NCBI RefSeq assembly: GCF_040807025.1
Contig: NC_090947.1
Location: 8,060,001-8,124,000 of the forward strand
DNA length: 64,000 bases
Direction of reading: 5' to 3'
DNA from: Struthio camelus
Taxonomy: Eukaryota; Chordata; Aves; Struthioniformes; Struthionidae
Shown: in pieces, positions 48,701 through 57,769 of the stretch
Layout of the letters: every line of letters starts with the position of its first letter
Numbering within the stretch: the stretch's first letter is position 1
Notes under the pieces: generated by a model
What the model was told of the DNA's origin: nothing
The model's database searches: none
What the model saw: only the letters and a program-made list of their open reading frames with translations
Translations under genes and position numbers: made by a program

Positions 48701-51700
48701 TTTATTTTCTGGGAATTCTAGATCTGGCCTCTTCCCCCTGCCATTTCCCTCAACAGCCTTTTCAGAGGCTCCTTCACACAGATTAAGTTGAAGGGATAGG
48801 GGTTTTGCAGCAGGTTTTGAGGTAGAGATGCCAACTGCCATTCTCTCAGCCATAGCAATTCCCAGGGACCTACCAAAGGCTACTGAGATCTCATACAAGA
48901 GCTGTGGCTGATGAATGAGTTGAGCTTTCATGAAGATTTATGTGGTTTTACGCACACACACAAAAGGGCTGTCCTTCTAGCAAGTTCATAGCTTAAGATC
49001 CAAAACTGCCTTTCTCTTACAGGTCACCATTTGAAGAGTGGGGCCTCAGTTGTATAGGATGATTTTTCTTGGAAGCAGCTGTCTTTCTGCATAGTCCTTG
49101 TGATGTTTCATTGTTTGGCAGATGGTAGCCGAGCTCTATATGTCAGAAAACATTTCCTGTTTATGTATCTGACTGGTCAATCCAAACCGAATTATGCCTT
49201 CATGTGATATGGTTTTTTTGCAGGCCATTGAAGCGCTAAGTGCCAGTGCAGCAACAAATTAGTCATCTCCTGGGTCCTTTGGGAGATTAAGAATCTACTT
49301 CAGCTGCTAACTAGAGAAATTACTTTTTATTAAAGTGATAGCAGTTTATGCTTTTAGTCCAAATCCCAAGGTCCCAAGGTCCAAATCCTTGAAGAGTTTG
49401 CAGGTGGAATTTGCTGAACCACTTCAAGTCTATCCTTGGATTAAAAAGCAAGGATATAAATAATATTCTTCTTTCTGACAGATAAACTAAGCATTAAATT
49501 CATTGTATTTCCACTCCGTTGTATCCCCTGGGAACCTAGCTACTAAGAAAAGGATAGACTAAGGTAGCCATACATACATACATGTATTTTACATATATGT
49601 GTGTGGGTGTGTGCGTACACACACCCAGAGTAGCCTTCTGAATCTCAGTGTTAAATCCCCGGCACATGGGCCTCTTTCTGTACTAGTGTTCTGACTCTGA
49701 AGAAAAACACCCTTGATCTCACAGGCTCACCTAGTGACTATGTAATTATTTATATAAAGGCTACTTGCTGCAACAAGAACTCCTGTGAGCAGCTGCTTCT
49801 GCAGCTCAGTGGTTAAGTACTCCCAAGGAGGGAGTGTCAGCTGGGGAGACATGGAGAAGAGTTGCACAGGAGGATGTGTGGTTCTGAAGTCTCATACTGT
49901 ATTTTATAAACAACTGTTTTTTCTCGCCTTCCCCCCCCCCCCTTCCAGAAAACAAGATTTTAGTGGCTCAGCATCCTTTGCTCACTGTGGCTAACAAAAC
50001 AGCGACTCTGGTCTGCAACTACACATACAATGGGACAGGGAAGGAATTCCGAGCTTCGCTGCACAAAGGAACAGACAGTGCAGTTGAAGTCTGCTTTGTT
50101 TCATGGAACATGACCAAAATTAGCAGTAATTCAAATAAAGAATTCAACTGCAAAGGGATTCATGATAAAGACAAAGTAATCTTCAGTCTTTGGAATATGA
50201 CTGCCAGCCAAACCGACATTTACTTCTGCAAAATCGAGGCCATGTATCCACCGCCATATGTCTACAATGAGAAGAGCAACGGGACCGTCATTCACGTGAA
50301 AGGTAAGCTGGGAAATCTCTGTAGGCCTACACACATTCCCCACACAAAGGCTTGGGGCAATACATTTCCCTCCCAGGAACAAAATAGATGGGTTGCCTGT
50401 TAGGACTAAATTCCCAATCCCTGGAGAAGACATCTCAAAATGGTGCATGATATGGTTGACACACAGGGTGTGTTAGAGCAAGGGGTAAATAAGGAGAGGT
50501 CAAGGTTGTTGCTTTTGTGGGCTTTAAGTTGTTTTTGTTTTCTTCCTTAAAGACATACCCACCCAAATGCAAGAGTCTCAGTCTACAAGCTCTTACTGGA
50601 TTATGGTGGCAGTGACTGGAGTTCTTGCTTTCTACAGTACGCTAATAACTGCGGTCTTTATTAACTACTGGGTAAGAAATCACTATTTTCCTTTGCTCCG
50701 TATGCTCTTTGGCCCTAGTATGTGTCTTAGGCTACATTTGCTGCATCTACCACAGTTCACTGATATCCCTCACTTTCAGGACAGCAGTGCTTCTTCACCC
50801 TGGCTACACACGCACACCCATGCTATGCCCAAGATGAGCTGAAAGCCCAGATGCTCTCCAGGTGGGCAGTCAGGCCTCCACACCAGCATCCAGCAATATC
50901 AGGCACACCAGCAATATCAGGACGCCGTCTCCAGCTCTTGTAATTGTCCGTGTCAGGGAAGCCTACAGCATCCCTGGCAAAACCCTGTGGGACTATTCTG
51001 ACAAAAGAGGTTCACCTGCAGTAAAGCGATCTTTAGGGACCAGGAACTGGTCCAAGACCATCCACACTGGTGTCTTGTGCCTTTCCAGCAATTTCCTCAA
51101 GTATTCACTATTCCCCGCAGCTTGCCTGCAAGAGAATAGGGGCACCAGGATCTCACTAGTCTCTCCTTTGCCCCTGTATATTAACACTGAGAAGGCAGAG
51201 ACATTCTTAAGGCTCATTATTTTTGCTTTCTAATTTCTCTGGAGACCTGGTTGGCTCAGGTCCCATCCAGTTTTGCCTGGTCCAACCCCCAGGCCTACTG
51301 CACTACCACAAGAGTATCAGGTGATGCAGAGGCAGCAGAAGGCCACATTTGCTGAATGAGTCTTAGGATCATAATCTCCCAGAGCTTATTTTACGCTATT
51401 TTCCCCACGTGAGAAAGACTGGAATGATGAGCGTAGAGAAGAACTCTGTTCCTTGCACTCTGTCTTTCCCCTGTATCTCCCCCTGAGGTTAGATATCTAT
51501 TTTCAATACATTGCAAGGTAGCTTGTCTAAAGGGCCCAAAGTCCCTAACAGGTTAAGTACCGCATGGATACAGAAAACCACTTTTCCTGCTGGCCGAAGT
51601 TTCGGCTGATATCTATTTCATCAAAATACACTTGTTCAATACATGCCTCTTCCTACTGAAAAACAGGCTGGATCAGGCATTGCAAATGCAAATACAAAGC

Positions 51701-53779
51701 CAGGCTAGGTGGTTCTTCTTTGTGCCTTTCTGCAGAGAAGGCCTCACAGTAGAGCTAAGAGGATTACAGGTGATGGCTGCTGGCGTCACAGTGCTGTGCT
51801 ACAGTGGCTCTGTTGCCCGACGAGATACTGTAGTTGCAAATCCATCACTCAGAAGCTGAACCATTTCTCTCCGCTCTGTGCATTTGGTCCCTAATGGCCA
51901 CGCACTGTGCTGCTAAGATGTCTGCTCCTAGCAAGACTGACAAGGCTACACTCTGATGCATGGTGTTTGCTGCATCAATTTTTACCTGCTATTATTACTG
52001 CTGCTGGTATTCTCCTGATAACGCATACTCTGAGTGCGGATGCACTTGGAGTGCTGTTGAATGTAAATAAAGCTGCCTAGAAGAGATTACAGATGTTAAA
52101 AAAATGGGCCTAAAAACAATACTTGACAGCCATGGCAAGCCTGTTTCACTTAAGTTCCTGAAAGCAGCTGCAGATTTGTCTAATTTCTTACAGTTCTGCC
52201 TTCCCTGGAGGAAAAACGCTTTCCTTTCCAGAAGTAGCAGTCTTTCATCCTGGAACAGCCTAGCATTCACTCATGCTAGTAAGATGTATTTCTCTCATGC
52301 AAAATTAACTCTTTGATTTTATTAGGTGAATTAAAAATTCTGTATTCTGGAGATGAGCACACACAACTAGAACTCTTGTATTTAATGACTTACATGCACC
52401 AACTGCATTTTATAACTTAAGCTGCATGCAATTTACACTCAACACCTTGTGTGTGTGTGTATATATATATATATATAAATAAAATATTATATATCAAAAT
52501 GCTTAAATAATCTCACAGTAACTAAATGCCTCACTCTGCAGGCACAACATGATTCAGCCATCAAATTGTCTAACACAGACCAATTCCACAACATAGACAC
52601 CCACACCCACCCACCAGTGGATGCATATACTTGTGCATAAACACATATGTATGTATATATGTATATAGGAAGAAAATTTCAGTAAAGAAAAGAGATAAGG
52701 AAAAAAAGGTATAATCAGCATTGAGAAAGAAAATGGAAACACTTCACTTAGTCCCTGACAAAGGAGCACTTAAGCCATGCCAAAGCACTAACCTTGCGCA
52801 TAGCCTGCTGGAGTCACGCCTTCAAATGCTGCCATAGCCACAGGCTCCCTCTGATTGCAGGCAAATGACTTCACCTGCCTTCTGCTTCTGCTGCTCTTAT
52901 TTGCAGAAGAGATGATGCCTTTCTGTCTCACAGGGCCGCTATAAGGCAGCAGTTCAACAGTGGAAATGAGTTTTTTGCAGCCCAGATAATGAGACAGATA
53001 AAAGATTAACATCAGCTCTGCTTCTTTTGCCTCTTGAAGGGGTGCGCCTAACAGCATATACGTTGCATATTCCTGCCACAAGTGGTAGGTAAACGGTGAC
53101 ATATGCAGCCTGAGCTGATTTTATTCTGTTTAAGTGAATTTCTTTGTTCACGGCTCAGACTGTTTGGCTTTTGCTGAGTCATTCCACAGCTGAGAACTGG
53201 GGGCGAGATAAAATAGTCTGTATCCTTGGTTTGCAGCGTTCGTTTACCTGTACAGCTAATGCTATAAACCTCTCAGCAGATAAGCTGGAGCCTTGTGCTC
53301 AGGCTGGGCAAATGCATAGATTATTTTAGGAGAACATGTGTTTTAATTCTGTGAATGCATTCAGGCCTGAGGCCTGCTCCCCTGAGCCGGGATCCAGGGC
53401 TAAAGCCTCAGCAGTGAATAGAGCTGATGGTTGGTGGGACCACTTATTAATTCAAAAGAAGGAAAAAATTATCAAATCCATTATTAATTTTTTCTCAGAT
53501 CTTATTAACACTCAAAAGCTCTCTGTGCAAAGGATTCCCCCATCCCCTTTCTTCTTTTCCTTTTTCAAATCTTCTCTCCAGGCAGGACAGACTAATTGCA
53601 GAAATATTTTGACACTTTCCTTCACTTTTCTCCCACAGCAAAAAAGCAAGGAGAAAATGTATCATCAGAGCGACTACATGAACATGACTCCCCGGCACCC
53701 ACCTTACCAAAAGAACAAGGGTTACCCATCCTACGCGCCCACGCGAGACTACACTGCATACCGCTCCTGGCAGCCGTGA
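42728..53779 (+). CDS. CD28: T-cell co-stimulatory receptor CD28 (whole gene, four coding exons)
   Basis: The coding sequence joins 42728-42782, 49949-50302, 50553-50671 and 53639-53779 and gives 222 residues, close to human CD28 (220). The protein is a type I membrane receptor of T cells that binds CD80 and CD86 and delivers the second signal for activation. A signal peptide covers about residues 1-18 and an Ig-V domain about 19-135. The Ig-V domain has cysteines 41, 67, 86 and 112 and the ligand loop MYPPPY at 117-122. A hinge (137-150), a helix (about 152-175) and a 47-residue tail with YMNM at 189-192 follow. Six N-glycosylation sequons lie at 34, 42, 46, 72, 101 and 129. Exon phases (1, 1, 0) match the CD28 family. 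CTLA4, which shares MYPPPY, is excluded by the YMNM tail. The hinge has no cysteine, unlike mammalian CD28. Confidence 0.97.
43140..43265. other. GC-rich patch in start of CD28 intron 1
   Basis: About 125 bases with many CpG and GC-rich words lie some 400 bases after exon 1. Open frames on both strands overlap here and none resembles a known protein. It may be the downstream part of the CD28 CpG-rich promoter region. Confidence 0.35.
44156..44423 (-). repeat. right arm of 268-bp perfect inverted repeat
   Basis: This is the exact reverse complement of 37418-37685. It lies in CD28 intron 1, about 1.4 kb after exon 1. Flanks differ sharply from those of the left arm: AGACACAGGAGTTA precedes it and ACAGCCGACTTG follows. 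The arms enclose 6470 bases with the CD28 promoter and exon 1. Confidence 0.97.
47312..48043 (+). other. 243-codon open frame in CD28 intron 1, unidentified
   Basis: This is the longest open frame in the window. It starts at an ATG and ends at a TGA. The predicted product is rich in serine, cysteine and leucine, has no domain I recognise, no signal peptide and no clear splice or promoter context. The minus strand is also open for 129 codons over part of it. Chance is the default explanation, but the length is unusual for this base composition. Confidence 0.2.
48157..48226 (+). repeat. sauropsid interspersed repeat relic, copy 1
   Basis: The sequence TTGATTCGGAGCAGGGATT, then CATCTCCCACATCCCAGG, then CTATGACCACC follows a repeat I know from sauropsid genomes (GAGCAGGGATTTGAACC, GGTCTCCCACATCCCAGG, CTCTAACCACT). 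I cannot name the family. It is divergent and non-coding. Confidence 0.5.
48444..48488 (+). repeat. CR1/L3-like 3' end relic
   Basis: The words CTGGGCCAGATGACTC, then GTGGTCTCTTCCAGTCCTATGG, match the conserved 3' end of old CR1/L3 elements (CTGGACTAGATGACCT, AAGGTCCCTTCCAGCTCTATGA). The match is short, so the call is moderate. Confidence 0.5.
48525..48612 (+). repeat. sauropsid interspersed repeat relic, copy 2
   Basis: This is the same family as 48157-48226. GTGGGAGACAGGCTTCAGCCC is one arm of its palindrome and AACTTGGGTCACCTTCATCCCAAAGG the other, corresponding to AACCTGGGTCTCCCACATCCCAGG. The two copies lie about 300 bases apart on either side of the CR1/L3-like end, so they may be halves of one larger decayed element. 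Confidence 0.4.
49931..49942 (+). repeat. C12 run in the CD28 exon 2 acceptor
   Basis: Twelve consecutive C form most of the polypyrimidine tract directly before CTTCCAG and exon 2. Such runs are prone to slippage, so length variation right at the splice acceptor is likely. Confidence 0.9.
49949..50302 (+). CDS. CD28: CD28 exon 2, Ig-V domain
   Basis: The 354-base exon codes for E19 to K136 plus one base. Order: ENKILVAQ start, TLVCNYTYNGT strand B region, VCFVSWNMT, FNCKGIHD, WNMTASQTDIYFCKIE, then the ligand loop MYPPPY and the final strand ending VIHVK. The YFCKIE-x-MYPPPY block is nearly identical to human CD28. Cysteine pairs expected are 41-112 and 67-86. The acceptor is C-rich and the donor is AAG|GTAAGC. 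Reading on into intron 2 reaches a TAG at 50401-50403. Confidence 0.97.
50303..50552 (+). other. CD28: CD28 intron 2
   Basis: This is a short 250-base intron with GTAAGC and TTAAAG ends. If retained, translation would run 33 codons past exon 2 and stop before any membrane segment, giving a soluble Ig-V form. Confidence 0.9.
50553..50671 (+). CDS. CD28: CD28 exon 3, hinge and transmembrane helix
   Basis: The 119-base exon codes for D137 to W176. The hinge DIPTQMQESQSTSS has no cysteine. In mammals this hinge carries the cysteine that links the homodimer. The helix runs from about W152 to Y175. It keeps a YxxxxT pattern (Y164 to T169), which in human CD28 lies at the helix interface, but has F163 where human has a cysteine. 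The donor is TGG|GTAAGA. Because 119 is not a multiple of three, skipping this exon shifts the frame of exon 4. Confidence 0.96.
50672..53638 (+). other. CD28: CD28 intron 3
   Basis: This is a 3.0-kb intron. It has a small imperfect tandem (CCAGCAATATCAGG twice, near 50888-50921), a (TG)n(TA)n microsatellite at about 52449-52477 and AT-rich DNA after it. No other exon is visible. Confidence 0.85.
52449..52477 (+). repeat. (TG)n(TA)n microsatellite
   Basis: GTGTGTGTGTGT passes directly into TATATATATATATATA within CD28 intron 3. This is ordinary polymorphic simple sequence. Confidence 0.9.
53639..53779 (+). CDS. CD28: CD28 exon 4, cytoplasmic tail
   Basis: The exon codes for Q177 to P222 and a TGA stop. 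QKSKEK is the basic membrane-proximal stretch. SDYMNMTP at 187-194 is the phospho-site that recruits PI3-kinase p85 and GRB2. PRHPP at 195-199 stands in place of human PRRP. SYAPTRDYTAYRS at 207-219 matches human PYAPPRDFAAYRS, with the first proline of PYAP changed to serine and an extra tyrosine at 214. WQP extends the C-terminus compared with human. The acceptor is CTCCCACAG. Confidence 0.96.
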   Translation, partial: QKSKEKMYHQSDYMNMTPRHPPYQKNKGYPSYAPTRDYTAYRSWQP

Positions 53780-55980
53780 TTCCCCACTGTCCGACCCGCC
53801 AGCACCCTGGGGTGCTCCTAGCCGGTCACTTGCTCTTGGACATGGAAGGACAGCCGGTTGTTTTCTCATCATGCCTGTTGTCATCGATCATGGATACCGA
53901 CGCCATGGCAAGCAATGACTAAACTTTGACAGTATGCAAAAAGAAAAAAAAAGCAAACGTAAAAATACAAAATTTAAACAAGGATCGTGTTCCATGATGG
54001 CTGAAAATGGGCTACAACTTGTGCTGAAGGTTGAGAGTGGGTAAGACAGAAAGATGGCATCAGACCTCAGAGCTGGTATCCTCTCGATGCCTGCGATTTT
54101 GCTCAGCTTTGGGGGAACCAGAACTTCTGACCTTTCCCAGTAACTGCTGCCTCAGACTTAACTCTTAATTTCTTTTCCTGTATGTCTAATCCTCAGAAAT
54201 GCAACCCATATGGCTGTTAAATATGGCAAAATGCCAAAAAACCCAATCTCCCCCAACCAGGGCACAGTTTGAAGTTCAAAACACATGCTCAAAAGAAGAG
54301 AGGGAAAAGTCAGCCAGAAGGTATGCAGGCTATCAGCCTAGGACACAAATGAGCTGTGAGGACAAATCAAGATTGATGGAAAACCACTAAACCTTCAACA
54401 CGCGAGTCCTTAGGTTGATCACTTTGTAACACTTCGTAAGATGATTTGAAGCCGTGATTAAACAACTCCACAGAGTGAGAAAGCAATTAAGGTGAAGACA
54501 AAATCAAGACAAGCGGGAGAGGAAGAAAGATCTGTTGTCATCATGAAAAGCCCCTTTTCCATTATGTTCGCCTACAACAAGGGAGCACAAAGCCTGCAGC
54601 GAAGTCATATGGGAAGCATTAGAACACATGGAGGTCAGATTTTGAGGACAGCTTTACTTTTAAGTTGAATTCTTTTTTCTACCCAGAAGACACTTACTTA
54701 GCCGAGTCCTCCTGAAAATCCGTCCACTTCTTCTGGCACCAAGGTTGTACCAGAGCTCTTGAAATTCTCAGTACAATTATGAATGAATAAAGATCACTTG
54801 AAAATTTTCCCCTCAGCACCCAATTTTTTGGGTGTGAGAAAGTCCTCAGTTCCTACCATAGTCAACAGGGTCTGCAAGTGCTCAGCCATTTGCAGGGACT
54901 GCTCTGGGCACCTTGAGGAACTTTGTGCTAGTTGGAGATTACTTTGTTACCTAAAGATGTTTTCAGGGATGCTCCATGCAGGATGGAGTCTTCAAAGATG
55001 TGGTCTTCAACAAATTCATTCCTTTAATTAAGCATGTTTACATTAGCAAGGAATCTTAAACTGTGACTGGGGTTGTCTTAACATAAAATCTTTTTTCATG
55101 CTGAGGAGATGAGGTTTATTTTTTAGGGACTACTGAAGAAACGTTTAAATGAAAAATAAATCCATATTTCCACCTCGAAATAAAATCAGGATCATTCAAC
55201 ACTTACTTTACTCCCAAACCGGATAAAAAGATTCTTTCTATCTTGGAGAGGAAATGACAAAAATAGAGCTCTGGAAGGGTGGCAACAATCTGCTTTGACG
55301 TTTTAACCCAAGTACAAATTTTGGTTATTTCCAAATTGGAAGTTTTATCCGAGTTCGCTGACCAGGCCCAAACCCTCCATTCCGAGTCACGCCAACACGC
55401 GCCATGCTTCCTGACGGTGCCGCGTCACTGCCGGGCACCCCTCCCCTCATCATACGCACACGACCTCCAAGCTGGACGCTTCTCCACCTACCTTCCCAAC
55501 TCTCCGCACGTTGGCCCCCCATCCTGAAGACCCCCTAATTGCCCCTTGTACGGCGGCCTGGGCAGCGGGGTGCGCTGGCGGGGGCCACGGCAGTCCCAGC
55601 GTGCTCGGCCTCGGCCCTCCTCGCCGGCCCTGGTGCTACCTGGGGGACGCTACCACCTTGCTCCCGCCTCGGCCACCCCAGCCTGCAGAGGGGGGACGCG
55701 CAGGGTCTTCTCGCTGCCCAGCAGCAGTCTGGGGCACAGTCCGCAGCGGGGTCTTGCGCCGACGGCACTGCGTCCCCAACCCTGGGTGCCATCCGTCAGT
55801 GTCACATAACACAACATGATCGAGCGCTCTGATTGCAATGTGCCAAAAAAAAAAAAAATCACATCTTCTCACACAAATGTAAGGTGAGATGGCAAATGCA
55901 TAGCAAAAGCTAGCATAAAACAGGGTCAAAGTTCCTCGTTTAAACTGCAAATATATATATATCTTTAGAAATAATAAATG
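53780..55980 (+). other. CD28: CD28 3' UTR region
   Basis: No coding exon follows the stop. AATAAA signals lie at 54786, 55155, 55179 and 55973, with another at 56329. The AT-rich stretch 55940-56080 after the 55973 signal looks like a typical vertebrate 3' UTR end. Which signal is used cannot be settled from sequence. The frame opened by exon-3 skipping runs through the first part and stops at 53922. Confidence 0.5.
55390..55810. promoter_or_regulatory. CpG-rich island downstream of CD28
   Basis: About 400 bases are GC-rich with many CpG, between AT-rich blocks. Open frames exist on both strands and none resembles a known protein. A run of fifteen A follows at about 55843-55857. It may be an internal or antisense promoter, or a GC-rich part of a long CD28 3' UTR. 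Confidence 0.4.
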
Positions 55981-56800
55981 TATCTATTTCAATATATCTA
56001 TATTCCTTAGAGTTATAATATACTTTTTGTAATCTCCTTTTAAAATTATTAAATAGATAAAGTAAATTAAATCTTGTATAAATGCTTTGGGCCTGAGGCT
56101 GTTCAGAGGAAAGTATTACTTTCTAAAGTAAATGTTAGTATAATTTGTTTTCCTTCCCCTAACGCTTCTGTAATTTCTATATTTAAATCATACTGATAGC
56201 TCCCAGAACACGATACTGGAAAAGAAGTCTTGGAACACCTGGAACAAGTATCAATTCAATTGCCTGACCCCCCCCCCCCCAAAAAAAAAGGAGATACAGA
56301 GAAACATCCTAAACATGAAATTGAAAATAATAAAGAGAACTAGTAGGACAGGAGAGGCCCCAGCACTGTGTTAAACTGGACATCACCATTATATTAAAGC
56401 ACTGTAGGGACATGAATTACATACTGTGGAGATGAAATACCACTAAATAGCTTTTATCCACCACTGTAAGGGACAGAAGAGAGAGTCTGTAGAGAAGCAG
56501 GCAAGTAAAGCTCCAAGAGCAGCTCTGCAAATGCAGATTAGCATATATAACAAACAGAGTGATCCTAATTTATTGCAGCTGGTCTCAGGCAATGCATAAC
56601 ATGTGAGGACAGCATGGCCCTCCCTGGCCCTGCCTTTGGGGTGTATATGCTGTTTGTGGGATGATGCAAAGAGCATCCTCCCTCTGTTGCTGCTCAGAAC
56701 AGGGGAACTGGCCCTCGTGGAAGGCAGAGAGAGACGAACAGGGTTTTCTGCCTTGCAGACAGGTCATTATTCAAATGCAGGTATCACCCTGCCGAACAGT
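55981..56800. other. downstream DNA, nothing recognised
   Basis: The sequence is AT-rich at first. A C run followed by an A run lies at about 56270-56289. No gene is seen. Confidence 0.45.
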
Positions 56801-56811
56801 AATTTAACTTT

Positions 56812-57758
56812 TCATCCTCCTATTCCCCTCGTTTGGATTTCAGTGTCAGATGAACACCTGAACTGCAATCGCCGTATCTGAACGGCAAGCGTCACACAGT
56901 GCAAGGGGTCAGTCAAGCGCGGTGCAGCTCCGGCGCCCTGCATGCGAGTTCCTGCCCAGCACGGCTTGGGCGCAGCACAAGTTGACGGCCAGGCCCTTCC
57001 ACATGTCTCCCCCAGGAGACTGCCACCGAGGAGGCAGCCTGCGCTATCTCCACAAGTATCTTGAACTTTCACAGTAGGAGCTGTCAGGTTTGCTAAAGCC
57101 TGAAGTCTTGGACATCCCTTCTCATTTGAATCCTCAGATTTCCAATATCCTCCTCCTCGATCATATCCTTCAAAATGTCTCTTCTTTCTTCTACGGCCAA
57201 TAAACGCAAACCCTGCATGTTTGTTAAACAATATCACATCTTCTTCCTTTACTGTGCATATCACCTCTTCTACTTTCGTTTCTGTGCCAGACTCAGTGGT
57301 TCAGGAACCCGTGCGATTTGTTAATCTCTAACACCAGTGTGTAATCTTCCACGTGTACCTGTGACTAGCTATTTGCTTTACAAAGACTGTCTTGTATGTC
57401 ACATTCCTCTTCAGTTTTGGAGAGGTTTTTCTCACCATAGGAGACTGGAGCCATGTGGTGATTTGAGATGTACTTGTTGTCTGTTTGAAGGATTTGGGCT
57501 CTTTCATCCCTTTGATTTTTCCCATCATCTTCAAATTTTCTGTTGTGCCAGACACCCACGTGGGAATCCCACACACCACGTGCTTCTCACGGTCCCTTTA
57601 ATTTCCATACATTTCATTTCCTGTGCATAGTAGGCTTTTGACCGTTGCCAAGCCATTATGCCTGTATATGCCCTTACAGCAGAAGCAGCTGCGGCTACTG
57701 ACAGTACGCTTGATACCCATAACACGGCACAAAAAGCTTGAGTTTTAGGAGCACACAA
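56812..57758 (-). other. unidentified cluster of open frames on minus strand
   Basis: Three neighbouring minus-strand frames are open for 75 to 150 codons: 57758-57531, 57579-57328 (with an alternative frame 57574-57365) and 57264-56812. The first has a hydrophobic stretch like a membrane segment (AVLWVSSVLSVAAAASAV). The second and third are polar and charged. Frames change between them, so if this was one coding unit it is broken, as a pseudogene or old insertion would be. I do not recognise the family, and chance remains possible. Confidence 0.25.
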
Positions 57759-57769
57759 GCAAATGCTTC

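Larger units (their letters stand above)
42783..49948 (+). other. CD28: CD28 intron 1
   Basis: This 7.2-kb intron has GT and AG ends. It contains a GC-rich patch at about 43140-43265, the right arm of the 268-bp inverted repeat (44156-44423), a 243-codon open frame at 47312-48043, a G run at about 47986-47997, and several old interspersed repeat relics at 48150-48615. A CATA/TG-rich simple stretch lies at about 49571-49626. Its acceptor has a run of twelve C. Confidence 0.9.

Noticed and set aside
50862-51233. 123-codon frame in CD28 intron 3
   Set aside because: No recognisable domain, a non-ATG start and an intronic position. The opposite strand is also partly open.
55843-55857. A15 run as the tail of a processed retrocopy
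   Set aside because: The sequence before it is CpG-rich with no recognisable coding frame, and no target-site duplication was seen.
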